Below, piece by piece: positions 44,282 to 53,505 of a stretch of 64,000 bases of DNA. The notes beneath the pieces are model-generated. The model searched no databases. It had not been told where the DNA came from and worked only from the letters and a program-made list of their open reading frames with translations. Source of the DNA: Larkinella terrae (lineage in GTDB: Bacteria; Bacteroidota; Bacteroidia; Cytophagales; Spirosomataceae); NCBI RefSeq assembly GCF_009668025.1, contig NZ_WJXZ01000015.1, positions 62,001 through 126,000 of the forward strand. The letters are read 5' to 3'. Each line of letters starts with the position of its first letter. Position 1 is the stretch's first letter. Both the position numbers and the translations under genes were made by a program.

Positions 44282-45028
44282 TTAATTTTCCTGCGAGATT
44301 TCTACGCCTTCAATGATGTACTTCCGTCGGTCGTTTCCGCCATTATCCAGACGGAAAGAAAGGGTAGGATTGATGGGATTGGTGGAATTTACAGTAAAAT
44401 CACTGTAATTAAATGGCAGAGCATCCCGGCTGATGTTGCTATTGGTTGCTGCCGTGATGACATCCAGTTTATACGTTTTGGCCCGTACATCCACTTCGAC
44501 AAAAACGACATGCCTCAGGGTAGGATCAACCTTTCCTAAGTCCCTTTTCCGATCGGAATCAATATCTTCTACTCGTTTTATTGTGCCGTCGGCGTAAAAA
44601 TAGAATCTGGCTATTGTTTTTGCTGCTCCGTCGGAAAGTTCAATAAGTACATACTCGTCTGGATCGACAGCATTCTGATGTTGAGCTGTCCAGGAAAATC
44701 TAAGTTTTTTGTCGGAACTGGTACTTGCTCCCCGAAAATTGAGCCACACTCTGGTCTCGGGGGGATAAGGTATAAGGGGTACTTGTGTAAAATGCAGGGC
44801 CTTTTCACCGGAAATAGTCGAATTTTGAACCCGTATCCGGGGAGCAATAACGTTATCGTATCGAATTACATCACCGACCGGGTCGCCGGGTAATTCTGTA
44901 TTAGGTTGTATCCCGGTTATATCATTTTCAAAAGTCGATACCAACAACTGAGTTCGGCTACAGGAACTAAACAAAATCCCTATCAAAAAAAGCAGGATGA
45001 AATTGGTATGGTATTTCATGGTGTTCAT
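44282..45028 (-). CDS. Lipoprotein, unknown function
   Basis: 248 residues from ATG 45028 (an ATG three codons later is equally possible); lipobox LFSSC near residue 23. Beta-rich, jelly-roll-like body with TRVWLNFRGAS and RFYFYADGTIKRVEDIDSD, suggesting a carbohydrate-binding or LamG-like sandwich, but not confirmed. Last of a four-gene lipoprotein cluster on this strand. Confidence 0.75.
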   Translation of the reverse strand: MNTMKYHTNFILLFLIGILFSSCSRTQLLVSTFENDITGIQPNTELPGDPVGDVIRYDNVIAPRIRVQNSTISGEKALHFTQVPLIPYPPETRVWLNFRGASTSSDKKLRFSWTAQHQNAVDPDEYVLIELSDGAAKTIARFYFYADGTIKRVEDIDSDRKRDLGKVDPTLRHVVFVEVDVRAKTYKLDVITAATNSNISRDALPFNYSDFTVNSTNPINPTLSFRLDNGGNDRRKYIIEGVEISQEN

Positions 45029-45049
45029 ATAAAACCGTGTAGATAAAAA

Positions 45050-45682
45050 TTAATACGTACTGACTTTTTTCGCCAACTGATCGCCGTCTTCCCAGACCCG
45101 GGCTTGATTGATCGGAATTAAAATCAGATTTTTCGAATCACCGTTCTTTTTGGTGAGCGTTGTGGCCGTCTGGAAATTGATGATGCCTCCCGTACCGATT
45201 TCCCCCGAAATAACCCGCAGTGTACTGTAGTCAATATTCTCCGGCATCAGCGTTTGGTTGGTATTAATAAACAGGGTGAACTTGTTGCCACTCCCCGACA
45301 ATTCGCCCGTAGATACCGGCCTTTTCGTAGTCCCTTCTTTAAACTCCATCTTTATCGTGCTGCCCGACTGCTCGTAGAATTTATAGGTCTGATCATCAAT
45401 GACCCGTCCTTTTGAATAGGTATCGTCTGAATTATAGGGGCTTAACAAGCGCATCGGATTGACCACAAAGATGCCTTCGATATTGGGTGGCGCCGACCCT
45501 TCGTTAATTCTAATCCCTTTGGCTTTTAGGTCGTCCAGCGTGGCCTGCGGAACGATCGTTTGAATTTTGGCCGAAAGACCGCTGGTGGGTTCATTGTCTT
45601 TTTTGCAACCGCCTGCCAGCGCGAAAACACCCAGCATGACCAGAAACCCCGGCCGAAATTGATTTAAACTGTTTTTCATCAT
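45050..45682 (-). CDS. Lipoprotein, unknown function
   Basis: 210 residues (ATG at 45682 or 45679); lipobox ALAGGC near residue 26. After a short linker it has a mixed alpha/beta body with an early helix (PQATLDDLKAKGIRINEG) and beta strands near the middle. Not recognised. Nine bases downstream of the kelch lipoprotein gene, so clearly in the same transcript. Confidence 0.75.
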   Translation of the reverse strand: MMKNSLNQFRPGFLVMLGVFALAGGCKKDNEPTSGLSAKIQTIVPQATLDDLKAKGIRINEGSAPPNIEGIFVVNPMRLLSPYNSDDTYSKGRVIDDQTYKFYEQSGSTIKMEFKEGTTKRPVSTGELSGSGNKFTLFINTNQTLMPENIDYSTLRVISGEIGTGGIINFQTATTLTKKNGDSKNLILIPINQARVWEDGDQLAKKVSTY

Positions 45683-45691
45683 GTGTATCGT

Positions 45692-47113
45692 TTAAGGAGT
45701 ATATTGCCAGAATTGGCCCATCAGGTTGGTGCAGGGAGTCCCCGAAGTATTCCGGTATTCATGAAATATATAAGTGGTATTACCAATGGATTCCATATTG
45801 AATACACTTAGAGTGCATCCTTTACCAGTGGCTGGCGCTCGGTAAACCTCAGCAGGAGCTAGAGCCGTCGTCCACGCTTGCGTAGCAAAATTGTAGGTGA
45901 AGTAATTCCATCCCAAGTTTACAAAAGTCAGTTGTCCATTCACCAGATAGGATTGGCCGCTATAGCTGCCACCTTGTATTTCCGAAGGTGCAGAGGCTTT
46001 CTGCGTCCAGGCATCGGCAGCCGCATCGTATTCCCACAAATCGGATAAGTTACCACGATTGTCGGCATTCCCCCCCATCAGATACCCTTTGCCATTATAC
46101 GCCGTACCAAACGCCCTGTAGCGGGCTTCTCCGGGAAAATCCTTCTTTTTAGTCCACTTGTCGGAGGTTGGTTCATATTCCCAAACCGCTTTACTGAGTT
46201 CTAGGAACGTTGACGTGTTAGACCCGGTTATGCTGTATCCACCGCCAACGACATACCCTTTACCATTCAACACCATCGCAGCCCGGTAGTTGCCGATGAA
46301 GGGAACCTGACCTTTTGGTGTCCATTTGTCCGCTGCGGGGTCGTAGACATACATCGTGGACGTCGTGATTTTAGCTCCCGCCAGAAGCGTGATCATCGTA
46401 TACGCTTTCCCTCCAATGGAAAATATGGGTAGTGTGTAATCCACCTGAAAACCGTTCGTCACCGGCAAAGCCGCCTTTTGACTCCATTTATCCTGCGTCG
46501 GATCATATTCCCACAAATCATTGAGTTCAACCTTAGGCGATTTGGTTTCATCCGTTCCTCCCAGCACATACAGCTTCCCGTTGAGCGTAAACACGCGCGA
46601 CATTCTCCGGCTTTGCCCCGGAAAACTAGCCTTGCTTATCACCGTGCCCGTGGACACCGTCGTTGAGGTGGAGGCTTCGGTTTTGAAGTCCACTTTCATA
46701 CTGATCTGCCCGACTTTATTGACCGCAAAAAAGTAAACCGTATACGCCGTATTGGGCAGCAGATTGGTCAGTTTGGCGGTAACCGTCAGCGGAAACGGGC
46801 CGCTCGTAGCCCCCAGGCTCACCTGTTTGGAATCCGTCTTTCCGGTTTCGGCATACGTATAGCCGTGCTGCGTGATGGCTTCCCCGCCGTTACTTTCCAG
46901 AACGGCCGTCACCTGCGCCGAGGTGCTGGCAATGCCGGTGATGGCCGGGTTGGTTTTGACAACCGGAATGGTGGCCCCGCCCGTCACCGAGGTGCTGCTG
47001 CCCGGCGGGGTTGTGCCGCCGGGTGTAACCGGATCGGGTTCCGATTTTTTGCAATGAAGCATGGCTATCGCCAGGCTTGTGAAAATCACAAGCGAAACAA
47101 GACGCGTTCTCAT
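45692..47113 (-). CDS. Kelch-repeat lipoprotein with fibronectin-like domain
   Basis: 473 residues; lipobox IAMLHC near residue 21, then a Pro/Gly/Thr linker (DPVTPGGTTPPGSS). A fibronectin type III-like domain at about residues 55-145 (NTAYTVYFFAVNKVGQ) is followed by five or six kelch repeats, each with LWEYDPTxDKW (LWEYDPTQDKWSQKAALP, VWEYEPTSDKWTKKKDFPG, LWEYDAAADAWTQKASAP), forming a beta-propeller. Outer-membrane anchored, probably surface-exposed binding. Paralogous with the next upstream gene. Confidence 0.88.
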   Translation of the reverse strand: MRTRLVSLVIFTSLAIAMLHCKKSEPDPVTPGGTTPPGSSTSVTGGATIPVVKTNPAITGIASTSAQVTAVLESNGGEAITQHGYTYAETGKTDSKQVSLGATSGPFPLTVTAKLTNLLPNTAYTVYFFAVNKVGQISMKVDFKTEASTSTTVSTGTVISKASFPGQSRRMSRVFTLNGKLYVLGGTDETKSPKVELNDLWEYDPTQDKWSQKAALPVTNGFQVDYTLPIFSIGGKAYTMITLLAGAKITTSTMYVYDPAADKWTPKGQVPFIGNYRAAMVLNGKGYVVGGGYSITGSNTSTFLELSKAVWEYEPTSDKWTKKKDFPGEARYRAFGTAYNGKGYLMGGNADNRGNLSDLWEYDAAADAWTQKASAPSEIQGGSYSGQSYLVNGQLTFVNLGWNYFTYNFATQAWTTALAPAEVYRAPATGKGCTLSVFNMESIGNTTYIFHEYRNTSGTPCTNLMGQFWQYTP

Positions 47114-47150
47114 TGGAAATCAGTTAGGTTGAATAGTTAGAATTAGCCGC

Positions 47151-48575
47151 TTACTTCTTCACAAACTCGTAGAGTTTACCCATTTCCTCTTTGTCGCAGG
47201 CCGTCAGTTTGGCAGCCTCTTTGGTGTTGCTAATCACCGCGAAAATCCGATCCCCGACGTGGACCATGTTCAAACCGCTTTCGGGATAGGCGTCACAGGC
47301 TTTGGGATACGGCAACAGATTGGTCAGTTGGGGCGTCACCTTGAGCGGGTCCAGCGTCAACACGATCGGCATAATACCGTCCCGGTATTTCTGGCCCGTC
47401 CAGGTATTGTATTCCACGATTTTATCACTGCTAAATCCGAGGGATTTCGAACTGCTGCCCGCGCTGAGATAATCCCGGGTGGACACTGACGTCCATTTGT
47501 CCGTCGCGGGGTCATACGACAGCGTAGAAACCGGTTGCCCCGACTCCGAAGCCCCAATGACCAATCCTTTACCGTTTACACTGGCACCGATAGCCCCGCC
47601 TGATAAGGGGCCGGAAAAATCGCCTTTCTGGGTCCATTTGTCGGATGAAATCGTGTATTCCCACACTTTCTTTACAAAACCGGTCGAACTGCTGTGTCCG
47701 GCAAAATAGGCTTTGTCGCCAATCACGAAAGCCGCCGTACCGCCGGGGTCAAAACCGGTAGGTAAAGCTCCTTTTACCGACCATTTGTTCGCTACGGGGT
47801 CAAACTCATGGACGTTGGCTTTTACATCATTTGGCGTCGGACCAACCCCCGCCGGGAAAAAGATCTTTCCGTTGGCAACCAGCGGCCGAATGGGCGGAAA
47901 GAAAATAGCTGATTGCGTAAAAGCGGTTTTGGCTTTTTCGGTCCAGCGATTGCCCGCCGGGTCGTATTCCCAGGCGTCGTAAAACCTTTGTTTAGCACTG
48001 TACCCCCCTAACAGATAAACTTTATCGTTCACGGCTACCAACCAGAAATCATTGCGTGGATCAGCGGGAAATTTGGCCCGTTCGACCCACGTTCCACTCA
48101 ATTCTCCGGTGGTTGCTGCTGCGGTACCGGTTTTTACCTGCGCCACCGCGCCATAACCGGTTCCTTTGTCGTTGGTCGCATAAGCCCTGACGTAGTACGT
48201 TGTGTTGGCTTCCAGACCGGTCAGTTTACCGGTAATCGTTTGCGGAAAAGGCCCGGCAGCACTTCCCAGCTCGGTTTTGCTGTCAGCGGTGGTGGGCGTC
48301 TGGCTGGTTTTGCTGTAGACAAAACCATGCTGGCTGATGGCTGCGCCCCCGTTCCCGTCGATTACCGCCGATACGGTGGCAGAAGTGGCCGCAACTCCGG
48401 ATACGGTCGGGGATGTTGCGGTAGTGACAGACGGGGCGGTAGTGGTTCCTGAAACAGCGGTATTGCTGCCGGGATTGGTCGAACCGCCGGGCGTAACCGG
48501 GTCGGACGTTTTTTTACACTGAAACAGGGTAGAAATGACTACGACGACAAGCGCAAAGAGCAGAAAAGGTTTCAT
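47151..48575 (-). CDS. Kelch-repeat lipoprotein with fibronectin-like domain (paralog)
   Basis: 474 residues from ATG 48575 (MKPFLLFALVVVVISTLFQC); the lipobox LFQC is followed by the same DPVTPGG linker as the neighbouring gene, the same FN3-like domain (NTTYYVRAYATNDKGTGYG) and kelch repeats (AWEYDPAGNRWTEKAK, VWEYTISSDKWTQKGDFSG). It is the first gene of a four-gene lipoprotein run. The shared domain order points to tandem duplication. Function unknown, probably surface binding. Confidence 0.88.
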   Translation of the reverse strand: MKPFLLFALVVVVISTLFQCKKTSDPVTPGGSTNPGSNTAVSGTTTAPSVTTATSPTVSGVAATSATVSAVIDGNGGAAISQHGFVYSKTSQTPTTADSKTELGSAAGPFPQTITGKLTGLEANTTYYVRAYATNDKGTGYGAVAQVKTGTAAATTGELSGTWVERAKFPADPRNDFWLVAVNDKVYLLGGYSAKQRFYDAWEYDPAGNRWTEKAKTAFTQSAIFFPPIRPLVANGKIFFPAGVGPTPNDVKANVHEFDPVANKWSVKGALPTGFDPGGTAAFVIGDKAYFAGHSSSTGFVKKVWEYTISSDKWTQKGDFSGPLSGGAIGASVNGKGLVIGASESGQPVSTLSYDPATDKWTSVSTRDYLSAGSSSKSLGFSSDKIVEYNTWTGQKYRDGIMPIVLTLDPLKVTPQLTNLLPYPKACDAYPESGLNMVHVGDRIFAVISNTKEAAKLTACDKEEMGKLYEFVKK

Positions 48576-48766
48576 GGTGTATATAGCCGAAAAGCGGTCG
48601 TTTGTTTGAACTACCTCAAAAGTAGTGGCGGCCGACGCGCCTATCAATCCCATGATGATGGTACCGAACAACCCCATTCTGACTACGTAGAATTACGCAT
48701 TTTAACAAATGGTATACATTCAGGACTCAATTTTGTGTAGCTTGTTCTTCCATCAGCCCCTTCCCC

Positions 48767-50194
48767 ATGAATTGGCCGACCGACTACCCAAGCCTGCGCG
48801 TTTTTCTGGATGGTATGCTTTGCATGATGCTGCTGTACATCCTGATTTCGTACGTTTGGCACCGCAAACCGCTTTATGTATGGTACAGCATTTACATTAT
48901 CAATCTGCTGGCCTACTTCCAGTTGAATGATCTGTGCCATTATTATCTGGACACGAATGCTCCGCCGGAGCAGACCAACCGGGCGCTGCTGATCGAAAGC
49001 GTTGTCCAGTGTATTTCATTCATCATCTACGGGCGGTTTGCCATTGTGTTGATGGATCTGAAGACGAACGATCGGGTTAGCGTTTGGCTGATCAACCTGA
49101 TTGCTACGCTGGCTCTGGTCCTGATTGCAACCGATGCGATCAGTTTTCTAACCGGTAACACAGCGAGCCCGCTTCAGCAGACGTTCTACACGGCGAGTCG
49201 GTATGTGGTGTGTTTTTGTGCATTGGCAACCGTTCCCCGCATTCTCCGGTTGCGGAAGCAGGTTGTGTCTTATTTTATCACCGGCACGCTGTTTTACGTA
49301 TCGGGCGCTCTGCTTGGGTTGGTGATGTTCCAATTTGGCTGGGCCAGTCGCCAACCCAATGCGCCGTTTACCTTTCCCATGATCCCGATGCAGACCGGTG
49401 TGGTTCTCGAAACAATCTGCATTACGATTGGGATTTCGCTGCTGAACCGGAAAACCGAGCGGGATAAAATTCAATTTCAGGAACAGTTAATTGAACAACT
49501 TCAGGAAAACGAGCGCAGGCAACGCCAGCTCCAGCACATCCGCGACGACATTGCCCGCGACCTGCACGACGAAATCGGCTCCGACCTGAGCGGTATCAGC
49601 ATTCTCAGTAGCGTAGCCGCCCGGCAAATCGACGATCAGCCTGATAAGGTTCGAACGGCTCTGAATACTATTGGCGAAACCGCTCAGAACGTCATGTCGG
49701 CCATGCGTGAGATCATCTGGAGTCTGAATTCGGCGCAGGATTCGACAGAGCATCTGAATCTGCGCCTGAAAGAAACCGCCTACAATATGTTTGAATACAC
49801 TCCGGTTGACGTGAAGCTGTCATTTCAGAAGAACTTACCGATCAATTTACTGCCGACCCGGCACCGGCGCGATTTTCTGCTTGCCTACAAGGAGATTCTG
49901 CACAACATCATCCGGCACGCGCAGGCCCGTCATGTATCGATCAGCCTGCAAATAGTGGGTGAAGATCTTTGGCTGGTTATTCGGGATGATGGAATCGGCT
50001 TTGATCCGCTTCTCCGGCGCTCCGGCAACGGTCTGACCAACATGCAACAACGTATTTCGCGACTGGGTGGCCAGATTAGTGTTCAATCGCAACCAGGCCG
50101 GGGAACTACCGTAACCGTTCGATGCCAGGTTTTTACGGACGAAATTTCAGCGCCGGTAGCGGGCGATGGCCTCCGTGACGGAGTGAACATGTAA
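48767..50194 (+). CDS. NarL-type histidine kinase with 7-TM-like sensor
   Basis: 475 residues. The first ~235 residues hold about seven hydrophobic segments, resembling 7TM-type sensor domains. A HisKA_3 phosphoacceptor follows at about residue 267 (ARDLHDEIGSDLSG; His of the HDE motif), with a coiled-coil linker before it. The ATPase has EILHNIIRHAQA (N box), DDGIGFDP (G1) and a C-terminal GRGTTVTVRCQ. It should pair with the LuxR-type regulator on the opposite strand, whose 3' end overlaps this gene by 48 bp. Confidence 0.92.
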   Translation: MNWPTDYPSLRVFLDGMLCMMLLYILISYVWHRKPLYVWYSIYIINLLAYFQLNDLCHYYLDTNAPPEQTNRALLIESVVQCISFIIYGRFAIVLMDLKTNDRVSVWLINLIATLALVLIATDAISFLTGNTASPLQQTFYTASRYVVCFCALATVPRILRLRKQVVSYFITGTLFYVSGALLGLVMFQFGWASRQPNAPFTFPMIPMQTGVVLETICITIGISLLNRKTERDKIQFQEQLIEQLQENERRQRQLQHIRDDIARDLHDEIGSDLSGISILSSVAARQIDDQPDKVRTALNTIGETAQNVMSAMREIIWSLNSAQDSTEHLNLRLKETAYNMFEYTPVDVKLSFQKNLPINLLPTRHRRDFLLAYKEILHNIIRHAQARHVSISLQIVGEDLWLVIRDDGIGFDPLLRRSGNGLTNMQQRISRLGGQISVQSQPGRGTTVTVRCQVFTDEISAPVAGDGLRDGVNM

Positions 50195-50767
50195 TTTCTC
50201 GTAAATCCGCTTCACGTGCGTTCGGACCGTTTCAATGCTGATTCCGGCTTCAACCGCTACCAGCTTGTAACTCAGTCCACCCGCCAGCAGCGAAAGAACC
50301 TCCGTTTCCCGATTGGTGAGTTGGGCCATTTCTTCGGAAATCGCAGGCTGGCGGAGGGATAGCAATACTCTTCGGGCGATAGCGGGCGACATGGGAGCTC
50401 CGCCGTTGTATACCTCGCTGATGGCTTCCATAATTCGGGCGGGGGCGGTTTTCTTGAGCAAATACCCCGTAGCTCCGGCGCTTAAAGCCTGAAAGACGCG
50501 CTCGTCATCATCAAAAACCGTGAGCATCAATACATCCACCGGCGCGAACTGCCTACGAATTTTCAAGACGGCCTGAATACCATCCTGACCCGGCATCTCA
50601 ATGTCCATCAGAACCACATCGGGTGTCAGTTCCCCGACCTGCTTTTCCACCAGCATCGTATCACCGAAAGCCCCGGCCAACACAAAACTGGGGGTAGCTT
50701 CGATCAGAAATGAGAGAGCTTCCCGTAACGTAACATTGTCTTCGTAAATCAGGACGCGAATCGACAT
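50147..50767 (-). CDS. NarL/LuxR-family response regulator
   Basis: 206 residues from ATG 50767 (MSIRVLIYEDNVTLREALSF). Receiver: acidic Glu-Asp pair in YEDN, phospho-Asp in DVVLMDIEMPG, Thr in MLTVFDDD, Lys in YLLKKTAP. The C-terminal LuxR HTH has LTNRETEVLSLLAGGLSYKL and IETVRTHVKRIYEKL. It is the likely partner of the convergent kinase gene. Ends in IARYRR. Confidence 0.93.
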   Translation of the reverse strand: MSIRVLIYEDNVTLREALSFLIEATPSFVLAGAFGDTMLVEKQVGELTPDVVLMDIEMPGQDGIQAVLKIRRQFAPVDVLMLTVFDDDERVFQALSAGATGYLLKKTAPARIMEAISEVYNGGAPMSPAIARRVLLSLRQPAISEEMAQLTNRETEVLSLLAGGLSYKLVAVEAGISIETVRTHVKRIYEKLHVHSVTEAIARYRR

Positions 50768-51001
50768 GGCAATTGGCAGTATCAGGATTTGGATGCAAAG
50801 TAACCAACGATTCAATGCCGGAACATCCCATAATCATGGGAGTTCGGGATTTCCTCTCTCCATTTCAGCAAGCTCATAACAGGCGTTATTGAGTAATTTC
50901 TACTTTTTAGACCAAAGAGTTGTAACTTGAAACAGAAAAACGATGGTCAAAAACGACTTTTTATTTACCTTCTTCGCAACCGCCGTAACATCAGTTCATT
51001 C

Positions 51002-51937
51002 ATGAAGTACCTGCTGAGTATTCTTTTTTGCTTTTTCTTTTTCTGCTCCGTCCAAAGTCAAACCGTCGCCTTCGCTTTTAAAGATTACCTGACGCTTCCC
51101 CGCAGCCGCAACATTCACAATATTTCCGGTCTGGAATATATTCCGCAGCGCCAGGAATGGCAGCTGGCGGGCGATCGCGGTCAGTATTTCCTGTTTCGAA
51201 ACATCCATCAACTGATGGATTGGGCGTGCCAGCCGGATTCCAGTTTCCAGACCGGTCTCGACCTCGAAGCGGTTCGCTACGATGCCGCATCGGACACTTA
51301 CTTTTTTGCCGTTGAAAACAACAACGAATCGTTTGTTGGTTATCGGAAACACGCCATGCCACAAACCGGCGAGTCGTTTGAGCGACTTCCGCTGCCCCAT
51401 TCCCTGCCGGTCAAGAAAAACAAAGGCGTTGAGGCTCTGGCTTTAACGACCAATTACCTGTGGGTCGCTCCCGAAGCCGGATCAACCGAAGAAGCCCGCG
51501 TTGATAATTCCCTGATTCATTTCTACCGCTACAAAAAAACCAACGGTTCGGTGGTTTTCGACTCGGAGTTTAGCTACGAGATCGACCGGAAGGTTTGCCC
51601 GAGTGAAGCGCTCGGCGGTATTTCAGAAATCATTGCCATTCCCGGCGATGAAACCCGGTTACTGGTTCTGGAACGCTGCTACGAGAATGCCACCAAAACC
51701 GTCACGGCAAAACTGTACGAAGCCCAGATCGACGAAACCAACAAACGACTGGTCAAGCAGAAAGAAAAACCGGCTTTCAATTTTAACAACCGCAACAGTT
51801 TTCAGCCTGACAACGTCGAAGCCATGACCTGGGCAGAAGACCTCGACGGCAAAAAAATCCTGGTCGTGATGAGCGACGACAATACTGGCAAAAACCAGTG
51901 GACGCAGATTATTCTCCTCGAATTACAGTCAAACTAA
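51002..51937 (+). CDS. Esterase-like phytase-family protein
   Basis: 311 residues from ATG 51002 (MKYLLSILFCFFFFCSVQSQ), with a signal peptide cleaved after about SVQSQ. The body resembles the PF13449 'esterase-like activity of phytase' family: NISGLEYIPQRQEWQLAGDR, LDLEAVRYDAASDTYFFAVE, and a late acidic DNVEAMTWAEDLDGKK. It is a beta-propeller-like periplasmic protein of uncertain activity. Divergent from the response regulator. Confidence 0.78.
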   Translation: MKYLLSILFCFFFFCSVQSQTVAFAFKDYLTLPRSRNIHNISGLEYIPQRQEWQLAGDRGQYFLFRNIHQLMDWACQPDSSFQTGLDLEAVRYDAASDTYFFAVENNNESFVGYRKHAMPQTGESFERLPLPHSLPVKKNKGVEALALTTNYLWVAPEAGSTEEARVDNSLIHFYRYKKTNGSVVFDSEFSYEIDRKVCPSEALGGISEIIAIPGDETRLLVLERCYENATKTVTAKLYEAQIDETNKRLVKQKEKPAFNFNNRNSFQPDNVEAMTWAEDLDGKKILVVMSDDNTGKNQWTQIILLELQSN

Positions 51938-52105
51938 ATTGATCAAGCGGTTACAAGTACGGATAAAGCTTTTCTTTCGCCTTCAGAAGCTAACGAGTCC
52001 CGAAACTTGCTAACGTTCAATAAATTACGGCTTCACTTATATCCGAACAATCTAAAAAGTCTTCCATTTTTTATTTGTTACCACTATACCAAAAGCGGTA
52101 AATTG

Positions 52106-52137
52106 TTTGGATTTTTTAGTAAACGGTTCTATTTTTA
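52106..52137 (+). promoter_or_regulatory. Promoter of the NlpC/P60 gene
   Basis: TTTG (52106-52109), 20-bp spacer, TATTTTTA (52130-52137), one base off the TAnnTTTG consensus. It would give a leader of about 27 nt. Confidence 0.5.
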
Positions 52138-52168
52138 GAAATCGAAACTTGACTTGACCTACTAATTT

Positions 52169-52717
52169 ATGATTAGAAAAGTGCTCCTGACGGCGCTCTG
52201 CGTTGTCTCGTTTGGCATTGCTCAAGCCCACCGCCCTTTTAAAAGAATCGTTAAAAACCACTTGGTTAAACGTCCAGCCGTGGCCGATACGACCCACAAC
52301 GAAACCGCTTTCTACGATCGGATTCCGTTGGTCAACGACATTCTTGGCTACGCTAAAAAATACCTTTCTTCGCGGTATCGCTCCGGCGGCTCTTCACCCC
52401 GTGGCTTCGATTGCTCCGGTTTTACCCGGTTTTGCTTCAGTAAATTCGGAATTACGTTGCCCCATTCGAGTGCGGCCCAGAGCAATGTGGGGGTTGAAAT
52501 TGAGCAGGAAGTAGCTAAACCCGGCGACCTGATTTTCTTCAAGGGTCATAGTTCACGCAGCAGCAGCATCGGCCACGTCGGCATGATTGTCGAAATTGTG
52601 GGCGACCGCATCAAGTTCATTCATTCGGCCTGGAACGGCGGGGTTCGCTACGACTGGCTGCACGCCAGCTACTACCAACAGCGTTACGTCGGCATCCGCC
52701 GGGTGGTTCATTCCTGA
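52169..52717 (+). CDS. NlpC/P60 (C40) cell-wall hydrolase
   Basis: 182 residues with a signal peptide (LLTALCVVSFGIAQAH). NlpC/P60 domain at about residues 60-180: catalytic Cys in GFDCSGFTRFC, His in GHVGMIVEI, and the third residue in FIHSAWNGG. It cleaves D-glutamyl-diaminopimelate type bonds in peptidoglycan stem peptides. Convergent with argB; the stop codons overlap by 10 bp. Confidence 0.92.
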   Translation: MIRKVLLTALCVVSFGIAQAHRPFKRIVKNHLVKRPAVADTTHNETAFYDRIPLVNDILGYAKKYLSSRYRSGGSSPRGFDCSGFTRFCFSKFGITLPHSSAAQSNVGVEIEQEVAKPGDLIFFKGHSSRSSSIGHVGMIVEIVGDRIKFIHSAWNGGVRYDWLHASYYQQRYVGIRRVVHS

Positions 52718-53505
52718 ACACCCAGGCTCAGCACCGTTCCGACTCCGCTCGTGCTCACCGCTTCGGCCACCTGATTGGCGTGGCAGATGATCACTTTTTT
52801 AACGCCTTTTTCGAGTGCATTGAACGCGTTGTCGAGCTTGGGAATCATGCCCTTGTTGATGATGCCCCGGTTTTTGTAATCGGCGTAGCTTTTGGGCGTG
52901 AGTTCCGCAATGACGCTATCGTCATTTTCCGGATCCGACAGCACCCCTTTCTTCTCAAAGCAGTACACCAGTGTCACCTCGTTGCGAACCGCCGTATCGA
53001 CCGCAATGGCCGACGCCATCGTATCGGCGTTGGTATTCAGCAAACTCCCCGTGCGATCGTAGGTCAGGGGTGCAAAAACCGGTACCAGATTCTGGCGAAT
53101 AAAATACTGGATCTGACCCGAATTGACTTCTTCGATATCGCCCACAAAACCGTAGTCGATCGTGCCAACGGCTCGCCTTTTCGACAGAACGGTGTTGGCG
53201 TCTGCGCCCGTCAAACCGATGGCATCGACGCCAATGGCCTGTAATTGAGCCACAATCTGCTTGTTGACCAAACCGCCATACACCATCGTAACTACGTCGA
53301 GCATGGGCTGATCCGTGATCCGGCGGCCTTCGACCATCGTGGTTTGAATACCTAACTTTTCGGCTACCTGCGTGGCAATTTTACCGCCCCCGTGGATGAG
53401 AATTTTATGACCGACAATCCCGCGAAAGGAAGCCAGAAATTGCTTCAGTGCGTCGGGATTGTCGATGACGTTGCCGCCTATTTTAATGATAATCAGACTG
53501 TTCAT
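52708..53505 (-). CDS. argB: Acetylglutamate kinase (acyl-glutamate kinase)
   Basis: 265 residues from ATG 53505 (MNSLIIIKIGGNVIDNPDAL). Amino acid kinase fold: KIGGN for phosphates, ILIHGGGKIATQVAEKLG for the acyl-glutamate, and a C-terminal IPKLDNAFNALEKG. It phosphorylates the gamma carboxylate of N-acetyl- or N-succinyl-glutamate in arginine synthesis. Its ATG overlaps the stop of the carbamoyltransferase gene by 4 bp (ATGA), so translation is coupled. Confidence 0.94.
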   Translation of the reverse strand: MNSLIIIKIGGNVIDNPDALKQFLASFRGIVGHKILIHGGGKIATQVAEKLGIQTTMVEGRRITDQPMLDVVTMVYGGLVNKQIVAQLQAIGVDAIGLTGADANTVLSKRRAVGTIDYGFVGDIEEVNSGQIQYFIRQNLVPVFAPLTYDRTGSLLNTNADTMASAIAVDTAVRNEVTLVYCFEKKGVLSDPENDDSVIAELTPKSYADYKNRGIINKGMIPKLDNAFNALEKGVKKVIICHANQVAEAVSTSGVGTVLSLGVQE

